The position numbers and the translations under genes were made by a program. A DNA stretch of 64,000 bases from NCBI GenBank assembly GCA_035363115.1, contig DAOSEM010000002.1, forward strand, positions 186,001 through 250,000. The letters run 5' to 3'. The notes beneath the pieces are model-generated. The model had not been told where the DNA came from. It searched no databases and saw only the letters and a program-made list of their open reading frames with translations. The first letter of the stretch is position 1. Each line of letters starts with the position of its first letter. Positions 35,557-42,202 of this stretch are shown here, piece after piece. Source of the DNA: Syntrophales bacterium. Its GTDB lineage: Bacteria > Desulfobacterota > Syntrophia > Syntrophales > PHBD01.

Positions 35557-36648
35557 GGGGGGGTCTCCTTGCTTGGAAAGATCGCCTAACCTAAACACCC
35601 CGCAGGGGATTGTCAACTGGGAAAGGCATTTCCCGGGACGGCGGAGTCTGGGTAACATCCGGTCATATCGGCGAAAAGCCTCGTTGACGGGAAAGACCGT
35701 CAGCAGCACCGTTGGTTAAAGTGGGGGACCTCCCGAACGGTTGTTGAAAGGCAGAAACGGCAGTCAGCCCAGTCCCCGGTTCAGATTGTTTTCTTACCGA
35801 AGAACAAGGACCCAGGAGGAAGACATGGCTGCCGAGAAGAAGGTTGCATAGCACGGCCTTTCATTGCTACAACTGGCCGAACGGTTATGAAACGTTTCGG
35901 AAGCCTGCCGCTGCTGGGGCTGTCGGAACGTGGGCCGGCGGCCGTTTGAGACCGTCGAGGCCGGAAACCTTATCAAAGAGCAAACGACCTTGAAGGAGGC
36001 TGCTTTAACCGCCCCTCCGAAGTGCAGTTGACTGTCAGGGAGGTCCCTGAGTTTTACACATGAATAGAAAGCACGGGTTCCTTCTTCTTCCGGTCCTGTT
36101 CCTGTTGGCGATCCATTCGGAATGCCTGAGCGGATCGTCCGGCACATTCTCACCGGCCGACACGTTCACCTATTGTGCCCTGTCCGGGAGTAATTTTGCG
36201 GATAGCAGCCTTCGCTGTAAAGGCAGCGTGCTTGATAAGGCCACGGAAAATCGCTGGCAGTTTTTCAATCCGACGGCGACGAGCTCTCCGTTTCCTTTCG
36301 TGAGGCTGGAGAGAAAAGAAAAGGAGCACCATCCCGCCAAACCGGGTCGCTCACCTCCTGCTGCATCTTCCCTTTCGTAAATAAATTCCTGACAGCCGAT
36401 TCAACCCTTGATGGCATGGGACTTCCATGGCCGTTTCTGCCGTGTGCGCCTCATCCGGGAGCGGGCAGTTCGTGCCGGCAGGGATTCTCATGGAATGGAT
36501 CTGTTCCACGCTCACCCGAGCCGGTTGTCTCTTGTCCAAATCCCGGTGACGGCCGGAGAGGATCCATGCGCTTGGATGGCTTTCCGGGTGTTTCGTGGAA
36601 GGATTGTACGAAAAAAATTAAGCAGACACTCCACGGAGGAAGAATATC
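35557..36648. other. Gene-poor region with fragments
   Basis: Nearly 1.1 kb. At 35825 an ATG with a strong CAGGAGGAAG site begins MAAEKKVA and stops at once, like the start of a destroyed gene. A frame at 36060-36380 is listed separately. Other short frames show no domains. It is probably degraded DNA between the sigma-4 gene and the TRAP genes. Confidence 0.45.
36060..36380 (+). CDS. Doubtful small secreted protein
   Basis: 106 codons starting with a good signal peptide pattern (MNRKHGFLLLPVLFLLAIHSEC; the Cys could be a lipobox). The remainder (YCALSGSNFADSSLRC, then a basic proline-rich tail) shows no known domain. GGAGG lies too far upstream (about 16 bases) to be a clear ribosome binding site. 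It may be a real lipoprotein or chance in degraded DNA. Confidence 0.22.
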   Translation: MNRKHGFLLLPVLFLLAIHSECLSGSSGTFSPADTFTYCALSGSNFADSSLRCKGSVLDKATENRWQFFNPTATSSPFPFVRLERKEKEHHPAKPGRSPPAASSLS

Positions 36649-36840
36649 ATGAGCGGTACAATTTCCGAGATGATCGTTTTGCTTGTCATTGGTCTTGTGA
36701 TTGCTGCAATTTGTATTGTTCCCGCTTCGAGAAGAAAAAGCAAAACAGAGACCGGCGATTCAGACCGGGAGAAAGATGGATCCCGGCCTGCCGCGGAGGA
36801 ATCACGAAAACCGTCGAATCGCAATAGAAACAAGGATTGA
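36649..36840 (+). CDS. Small single-pass membrane protein
   Basis: 63 residues: a short N-terminus, one membrane helix (about residues 8-25, MIVLLVIGLVIAAICIV) and a charged, Lys/Glu/Arg-rich cytoplasmic tail. ATG 36649 is preceded by GGAGGAAG at ideal distance, the main argument that it is real. Codons look normal for the genome. It converges with the TRAP gene, whose stop lies 8 bases away. No family recognised. Confidence 0.55.
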   Translation: MSGTISEMIVLLVIGLVIAAICIVPASRRKSKTETGDSDREKDGSRPAAEESRKPSNRNRNKD

Positions 36841-36848
36841 CGGGAGCT

Positions 36849-38150
36849 TTATTGCATCCAGGAGGGCAAGAATAAAGCGATCTGGGGGATAAAGATGAGA
36901 AGGAGTGCCGTGATCATCTGGGCTGCCAGCATTCGGAGTGCGCCTTGGAAGATGATATGGAGCGGCACGTCCCTGGCGACCCCCCCTACTACGTAGACAT
37001 TGATGCCGACCGGAGGTGTGATGACCCCCATTTCCGTAACGAGGACGATAATCACGCCGAACCAGATCGGATCGAACCCCAGAGTGGTGACAACCGGGTA
37101 GAAGATAGGGATCGTCAGCATGATCATGGCAAGGCTGTCCATCAGGCAGCCAAGCACCAGATAGGTCAGGATGATCAAGCCGATTACGGCCCAAGGCGGA
37201 ATCGGAAGCTGGGATACCCAGGCCCCCACCTCTGAGGGGATGGTGGTCACCGCCAGGAAGTGGCCGAACACCGTGGCACCGGCGACGACCACGAAAATCA
37301 TGCAGGAGATTCGGGTCGTTTCGTTCAAGGCCGTCAGAAATCCTTTCCACGACAGGGTTCTCCCGACAACGGCGATCAGGATGGTTCCGAACGCCCCGAC
37401 AGCCGCGGCCTCCGTTGGCGTGAACAATCCCGCAAAGAGGCCGCCCATCACCATGACAAACAGGATGAATGTTTCGATGACGCCGGCTAGGGACCGCAGT
37501 TTTTCCCGGATGCTGCATGGAGGAGCCTTTTCGTAAAGGCCGGGATTGATGCGTGTCCAAATCAGGATGGTGACGACGAACAAGAGGCTCAACAGGACTC
37601 CCGGCAGAACTCCTGCGGCAAAGAGCTTGCCGATGGACTGCTCGGTCATGACCCCGTAAACGATGAAAATTGTGCTCGGCGGAATCAGGATGCCCAGGCT
37701 TCCACCGGCGGCGACCACACCCGTCGCGAGCGCTGGATCGTACTTGTATTTTTTCATCTCCGGCAGGGCCACGGAGGCCATCGTCGCGGCCGTGGCGCTG
37801 GTGGATCCGCAGATCGCAGAGAATCCGGCACAGGCCCCGATCGTGGCGATGGCCAGGCCGCCTGGAAGGTGCCCGAGGAACTTGTGCGCGGCATTGAAAA
37901 GCCGGGTGCTCATGCCGGAGTGAAAGGCAATTTGGCCCATCAGGACAAAAAGAGGGATGACCGTCAGGTTGTAGGAACTGAACGTTGCAAAGAAATCCCG
38001 TGCGATGATGCTCAGCGAGGCATCCCAGGATACAAGATAGGCAAAGCCGACGAAGCCGACAATGCCCATGACGAAGCCGACCGGGATCTGCATGAACAGC
38101 AAGGCGATGAGAACAAGGAAAGCAAGGATGCCCGTCATGATCGGTGTCAT
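36849..38150 (-). CDS. TRAP transporter large permease, DctM type
   Basis: 433 residues, about 12 membrane helices, ion-coupled import of organic acids or similar. ATG 38150 overlaps the TGA of the DctQ gene (ATGA), which fixes the start. Family marks: FMQIPVGFVMGIVGF, PLFVLMGQIAFHSG, CAGFSAICGSTSATAATMASVALPEM, AAGGSLGILIPPSTIFIVYGVMTEQSIGKLF and LGFDPIWFGVIIVLVTEMGVITPPVGINVYV. No DctP-type solute receptor is adjacent, so the substrate cannot be guessed from context. Confidence 0.92.
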   Translation of the reverse strand: MTPIMTGILAFLVLIALLFMQIPVGFVMGIVGFVGFAYLVSWDASLSIIARDFFATFSSYNLTVIPLFVLMGQIAFHSGMSTRLFNAAHKFLGHLPGGLAIATIGACAGFSAICGSTSATAATMASVALPEMKKYKYDPALATGVVAAGGSLGILIPPSTIFIVYGVMTEQSIGKLFAAGVLPGVLLSLLFVVTILIWTRINPGLYEKAPPCSIREKLRSLAGVIETFILFVMVMGGLFAGLFTPTEAAAVGAFGTILIAVVGRTLSWKGFLTALNETTRISCMIFVVVAGATVFGHFLAVTTIPSEVGAWVSQLPIPPWAVIGLIILTYLVLGCLMDSLAMIMLTIPIFYPVVTTLGFDPIWFGVIIVLVTEMGVITPPVGINVYVVGGVARDVPLHIIFQGALRMLAAQMITALLLIFIPQIALFLPSWMQ

Positions 38151-38632
38151 TTTGCGAACCCTCTTCTCAAGAACAGAACCGCATCCACGATCAGCACGAG
38201 GCTCAGGAGACCGCAACCGGCGGACATGCCGAACACGAAGGGATGAATAGGCATCCCCACCGTCATCGAAACCTCTCCTGAATCAAAGAGTTCCATGGCG
38301 TAGAGGAAGGATTGCCAGGTTAGAAAAAGGAAGAAAGCGGCGCTTGCCATGTTTCCTATGGAGAGCAACCGGAACTGAGCCCTTTGCGGCAGCCTTTCCA
38401 TCAGGATGTCGACCGCCACGTGGCCTCTCTGGACCGACGTGTAGGCCAGGGCGAATGAAACGGAGACCACGCCCAGAAATCCGACGAGGTCATACACTCC
38501 GGGAAGAGGCTTTCCGAAAAACCTCATGACGATATCGACGCAGGTCAACAGCATCATTGCCACCACGGCCGCCCCGGCAAGGTAGTTGATCCGGGTCATG
38601 GCATTTCCGATCGTGTCACGCGTATGCAACAT
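38147..38632 (-). CDS. TRAP transporter small permease, DctQ type
   Basis: 161 residues with four membrane helices. ATG 38632 has AAGAGG six bases upstream and is preferred to earlier in-frame ATGs at 38647 and 38713. Recognisable parts are CVDIVMRFFGKPLPGVYDLVGFLG, SVQRGHVAVDILMERLP and GMPIHPFVFGMSAGCGLL. DctQ packs against DctM in the membrane. The pair is translationally coupled. The promoter should lie in 38650-38900, where an AT-rich stretch is seen. Confidence 0.9.
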   Translation of the reverse strand: MLHTRDTIGNAMTRINYLAGAAVVAMMLLTCVDIVMRFFGKPLPGVYDLVGFLGVVSVSFALAYTSVQRGHVAVDILMERLPQRAQFRLLSIGNMASAAFFLFLTWQSFLYAMELFDSGEVSMTVGMPIHPFVFGMSAGCGLLSLVLIVDAVLFLRRGFAK

Positions 38633-38909
38633 AGGAAACCTCTTCATGATGAGGAAAAAGAAAACGTTCCGAGGAAGTCTTTCGGGAATCAGCCTGCAGT
38701 TCCGGCTCGGCACCGGCTGCAGGCATCAATAGATATAGAGGCGGGTGGAATGGCTTAAGCAGGAAGGATCAAGAATTTCAGAGTGGCGCATGCCCATTGT
38801 CATCCAAGTCTGTCTATTGTTGATGGATGACGCCTTTATATGAACGATGCATGTTTGTCAACAAGCCGGGATTCCGTTCCGGTTAGAATCGTTTCGGACA
38901 ACAGGCTGG

Positions 38910-39575
38910 TTATTTCCCGTTTCTGTTGCGGAAATATTCAACGATTCCAGGCATAACCGAAATGATGATGATGGCTATGATTACGAGCGTGAAGTTTCGT
39001 TTCACGAACTCCAGATTGCCGAAAAAATAACCCCCCATGACGAAGATGAAGATCCAGGCAATTCCACCGATGACGTTATAACTGAGGAAACGCAGGTAGG
39101 ACATGCTGCCGATTCCGGCCACGAAAGGGGCAAAGGTGCGGATAATGGGCATGAACCGCGCGGCGATAATCGTTACCCCTCCATATTTCTCATAGAACCG
39201 GTGCGTTCGATCGAGATATTCCCTTTTGAAGAAACGCGAGTCTTTCCTGGTGAAGACTTTTGGCCCTACATACTGGCCAATCGCATAGTTGACCGTATCG
39301 CCTCCTATGGCCGCCACGGCCAGGGACAAGAGAAGCCATGTGACGTCCAGGTCGCCCCTTGCGGCGAAAGTGCCCAGGCCGAACAGGAGCGAATCCCCCG
39401 GCAGGATGGGGGTTACGACCAGGCCTGTTTCGCAGAATACAATCAGAAACACGATGAGATACGTCCAGACACCAAACGTCTGGAGGACGTAGCTGATATG
39501 CCTGTCCAGGTGCAGGAACAAATCGACAAACTGAAGCAGCAGATCCATGGCGATTCCCATTACCTGAAAGCCCAT
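38910..39575 (-). CDS. DedA family membrane protein
   Basis: 221 residues, about five to six hydrophobic segments including two re-entrant ones. Marks of the DedA/VTT fold: FCETGLVVTPILPGDSLLFG (ETG ... PGD), GDTVNYAIGQYVGPKVF, and the arginine-containing RFMPIIRTFAPFVAGIGSM motif (F-x-R-x3-P-x-x-R). Bacterial DedA proteins are flippases or carriers for undecaprenyl phosphate or phospholipids and need the membrane potential. ATG 39548 (MDLLLQFV) is an alternative start. Single gene. Confidence 0.92.
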   Translation of the reverse strand: MGFQVMGIAMDLLLQFVDLFLHLDRHISYVLQTFGVWTYLIVFLIVFCETGLVVTPILPGDSLLFGLGTFAARGDLDVTWLLLSLAVAAIGGDTVNYAIGQYVGPKVFTRKDSRFFKREYLDRTHRFYEKYGGVTIIAARFMPIIRTFAPFVAGIGSMSYLRFLSYNVIGGIAWIFIFVMGGYFFGNLEFVKRNFTLVIIAIIIISVMPGIVEYFRNRNGK

Positions 39576-39615
39576 GATCCCGAAAGGAGAATCTCATGCC
39601 AACGAATAGGCCACC

Positions 39616-39735
39616 ATGATCAATTGGCGAGAGCGTTTGTTCGCATTCATGTCCCGAAACGACCTGCCGGTAACCCTCTACTTCGGCATACCGCCGGGAC
39701 GGGTGATCGAAATCGGTATCCGGATTCAGATTTGA
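39616..39735 (+). pseudogene. C-terminal fragment of a Kup potassium transporter
   Basis: The 39-residue frame reads WRERLFAFMSRNDLPVTLYF and then GIPPGRVIEIGIRIQI before a stop. This matches the closing segment of Kup/TrkD proteins (W-R-E-x-L-F-x-x-M-x-R-N ... F-x-I-P-P-x-R-V-V-E-L-G ... I-stop). An in-frame stop lies just upstream, and no other Kup part is present. It is the tail of a deleted gene. Confidence 0.72.
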
Positions 39736-39764
39736 CGGATGTTGTCCGAAAAGGAGGCCGGCCT

Positions 39765-39860
39765 ATGAACAGTCGCATTCCAGTGTGGATGTGGGCAGTC
39801 ATAAATAGAACGGGTGTGCTGGTTGTTGCATTTCCGGACCGGCAGACAGGAATCGAATGA
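39765..39860 (+). CDS. Possible 31-residue small protein
   Basis: ATG 39765 follows AAAAGGAGG at a good distance and opens MNSRIPVWMWAVINRTGVLV, ending at 39860. It is short, moderately hydrophobic and without homologues that I know. It could be translated, or be part of the decayed Kup region. Confidence 0.3.
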   Translation: MNSRIPVWMWAVINRTGVLVVAFPDRQTGIE

Positions 39861-39909
39861 AATCTCTTCGCGCTCTACCAAGAATAGAGTCTATTTTTTT
39901 CTGCCTGTA

Positions 39910-40608
39910 TCATATCTTTTCCATGATGAGTTTTGTGACGCCTTTCTGGACGAAGCCGAGCTGTTTGGCCATCGCATAGGAGACATCGACGTCCCGGCCT
40001 TTGATGTAGGGTCCACGGTCGTTGATCATTCCTTCGGCGACCTTGCCGTTGTCAGGATTGGACAGCCGCACTTTCGTTCCCATGGGCAGTGTTTTATGGG
40101 CCAGGGTGTTTTTATGCATGTCGAAACGCTGTCCACTAGCCGTTTTCTTGTTGTGATGCTCCGCCCCATACCAGCTGGCGGTCACTTCCCCGCCGGCTTC
40201 GGGTTGGGCGGTCCGGACGGCCTGGGCAGCCTGGGTAATCTGGGCGGTCTGGGCGGTCTGGGCGGTCTGGGCAGTCTTGAGAGTTTGGATGTCCTGGACG
40301 GCCTGGGATGAAGGCGGATGGACGATCAGTTTCTGGCCGATCCGAATCATGTCCGGATTGGACAGACGGTTATCCCTGGCTATCTGGTAAGGGTTTATCT
40401 TGTATAACTTTCCGATCTTCCAAAGATTATCACCCTTCTGGACAATGTATTCGACCGGCTTGTTTCCGGCCGGGGCGGTTTTGGCCGAGTCCTGTGCCAT
40501 GGCGGTCGTAAGCTCGGCCGAAAAAGAATTTGACGCTTTCCGTACAGACGCTTGCGTCCTGATTCCATTGAGGTTCTCTGCAACATTGCCAGTGGGTTTT
40601 ATTTCCAT
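39910..40608 (-). CDS. rlpA: LysM-RlpA (double-psi beta-barrel) protein
   Basis: 232 residues. LysM domain at about 52-98 (EYIVQKGDNLWKIGKLYKIN, peptidoglycan binding), a low-complexity linker of repeated T-A-Q (about 110-135), and an RlpA-type DPBB domain (about 143-230) with ASWYGAEHHNKKTASGQRFD, LPMGTKVRLSNPDNGK and INDRGPYIKGRDVDVSYAMA. RlpA is a lytic transglycosylase acting on denuded glycans at the septum. Oddly there is no N-terminal signal peptide or lipobox, although the enzyme must act outside the cytoplasm. SD AGGGAGG lies ten bases before ATG. Confidence 0.85.
   Translation of the reverse strand: MEIKPTGNVAENLNGIRTQASVRKASNSFSAELTTAMAQDSAKTAPAGNKPVEYIVQKGDNLWKIGKLYKINPYQIARDNRLSNPDMIRIGQKLIVHPPSSQAVQDIQTLKTAQTAQTAQTAQITQAAQAVRTAQPEAGGEVTASWYGAEHHNKKTASGQRFDMHKNTLAHKTLPMGTKVRLSNPDNGKVAEGMINDRGPYIKGRDVDVSYAMAKQLGFVQKGVTKLIMEKI
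40220..40280. repeat. In-frame 9-base tandem repeat in rlpA linker
   Basis: Units of CTGGGCGGT (plus strand), varying at the ends, encode the T-A-Q repeats of the linker on the minus strand. Copy number could vary between strains by slippage without a frameshift. Confidence 0.8.
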
Positions 40609-40688
40609 CGTTCATCGGCCTCCCTTATGAAATCTTCATTGGCGTCAAAATTATGACTCCCTCGTTGTTCAGGAGAAAGCAGCGTCAT
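40599..40688 (-). CDS. Possible 29-residue ORF coupled to rlpA
   Basis: ATG 40688 with GGAG seven bases upstream encodes MTLLSPEQRGSHNFDANEDF and nine more residues. Its TAA lies inside the first codons of rlpA, and its last codons contain the SD of rlpA. It could couple translation. No homology known. Confidence 0.35.
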   Translation of the reverse strand: MTLLSPEQRGSHNFDANEDFIREADERWK

Positions 40689-40744
40689 GATTTTCTCCAG
40701 CGATATCGAGCATAAGTGTTTTGTGTTGCAACGGCGGACTTCAT
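40685..40744 (-). CDS. Possible 19-residue ORF upstream of the coupled ORF
   Basis: ATG 40744 has AAGGAG five bases upstream, encodes MKSAVATQNTYARYRWRKS, and its TGA overlaps the ATG of the next tiny ORF (ATGA). The chain of signals suggests a leader region, but both ORFs are too short for proof. Confidence 0.33.
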   Translation of the reverse strand: MKSAVATQNTYARYRWRKS

Positions 40745-40921
40745 GACTACTCCTTCATTTTGCAATTGTAATGCCACCCATCCGTTCCCCGAAGAAACGC
40801 CGTCCTTTTTTGCATCATGACATGATCGTTATGAAATTCGTGAGGTTGGGTTGACTCGTTTTTTGAAGACAGGGCCATTGGGAAGGGCTTGGCCTTGTGT
40901 CTGCCTGGGTGGAACGGGAGA

Positions 40922-42202
40922 TTACGGGGTGGGCAATCCGGTGCGGCGCCGGAGGCGCGCCCGGCGGTGGAGGAAGGCTGCCGTCTCCCCCTCCGCGCCG
41001 GAGCCGCAGGCGAGCCAGCACTCCACCACGGCGAGGGCCGCCGGGGCGTCTTTTTCGTTGTGCTCAAGGTCCTTGGCCAGCTCCTCCGCGGCGAAGGCGT
41101 CGCCGGGGTCGTCCCGCAGCATCTCCCGCCACAGGCTGGTGGCCTCGACTCGTCGCCGGGCCCGTTTGCAGAGGATCGACAGCTCCATCCGGGCCTCCCG
41201 GGAGGGCAGGCCCGTTCCGGTGCCCGCCAGCCGGCACAGGATCTCCTCCGCCCCCGCCAGCTCGCCCCGGTCGATCAGGAGTCGTGCCGCCGAGACGAGG
41301 TCCCGCGGATCGGCCGCCGGGGGCGGCTCCGGCAGGACCAGCTCCGACAGGTGGGCCGCCAGGGCCGCCAGGGAGAGGATATCCAGCCGGTTGTGCCGGA
41401 AGATGTCGCCCAGGAGCCGGCCGTCCCGCGTCCGGAGCCAGCGGAAATAGCGCTCCGGGATCTCGCTGCCCGGGAGGTCGTCTTCCCGGAGGAGTCCCAG
41501 CAGGGCCGCCTCCAGGGTCCCGAGCCGGCAGTTCTCCAGGCGCCGGCCCACGAGACGGCGGCTCGGGTGGAGAAGGTCCAGGTGCGGAAAGCCTTCCAGG
41601 GGGTTCGGGAGGCGGTTCATGACGAACCGGGCCGCCAGGAGGTTGAGGTCGAAGGCCTTGCCGTTGAAGGTGACCAGGGCCTTCCGCGACGCCGCCAGAT
41701 CCGCCAGGTGGGCCAGGGCGGCCCGCTCCTCCGCGTAGTCCCGGAGGAAGATCTGCCGGAGGACGAAGCGTGACCCCTCGAACCAGCCCAGGCCGATCAG
41801 GAAGGCCACCGTGCCGGTCCCCCCGGCGAGTCCCGTCGTCTCCGTGTCGAGGAACAGCAGGTCTCCGATGTCCAGGGCGGCCATATCCCGAACGTTGCCC
41901 AGGATAGCCGCCCGGGCCATGTCGAGGCCCGAAAGGTCCGCCACGCGCCGGTGGCCGTGGCAGGCCCCGCCGCTGACGTCCTCGCGGACCACGAAGAAGG
42001 TGCCGTGGGGCGTTTCGATCTCTTCACCGGAGACGACCTCGCCGAGGGGCGGGAACCGGTCCTTTCGGACCGGCTGCGGTTCCCGGCGCCGGCCCATGAT
42101 CTCCTCGATCCGGCGCCTCAGCTCCGAGATTTCGGGCTTCTCCGGCCGCGGAGGGGCGGGCGTTTCGCCGGTCAGGCGCTGGAGGCGGTTGCGGACGCTC
42201 AT
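40922..42202 (-). CDS. MrfB/YprB-type 3'-5' exonuclease
   Basis: 426 residues from ATG 42202, which overlaps the helicase stop (ATGA). The RNase H-like DnaQ-type fold shows FLDTETTGLAGGTGTVAFLIG (D-x-E), LVTFNGKAFDLNLLAARF and RHNRLDILSLAALAAHL (the catalytic H-x4-D). The C-terminal 120 residues are helical, TPR-like. Bacillus MrfA-MrfB repair mitomycin C adducts independently of UvrABC, MrfB acting as a metal-dependent exonuclease. Gene order and coupling match that system, so the same role is likely here. Confidence 0.85.
   Translation of the reverse strand: MSVRNRLQRLTGETPAPPRPEKPEISELRRRIEEIMGRRREPQPVRKDRFPPLGEVVSGEEIETPHGTFFVVREDVSGGACHGHRRVADLSGLDMARAAILGNVRDMAALDIGDLLFLDTETTGLAGGTGTVAFLIGLGWFEGSRFVLRQIFLRDYAEERAALAHLADLAASRKALVTFNGKAFDLNLLAARFVMNRLPNPLEGFPHLDLLHPSRRLVGRRLENCRLGTLEAALLGLLREDDLPGSEIPERYFRWLRTRDGRLLGDIFRHNRLDILSLAALAAHLSELVLPEPPPAADPRDLVSAARLLIDRGELAGAEEILCRLAGTGTGLPSREARMELSILCKRARRRVEATSLWREMLRDDPGDAFAAEELAKDLEHNEKDAPAALAVVECWLACGSGAEGETAAFLHRRARLRRRTGLPTP

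Noticed and set aside
35794..36153. 119-codon minus-strand frame in the 35.5-36.6 kb gap
   Set aside because: No ribosome binding site, no domain, composition unlike real genes.
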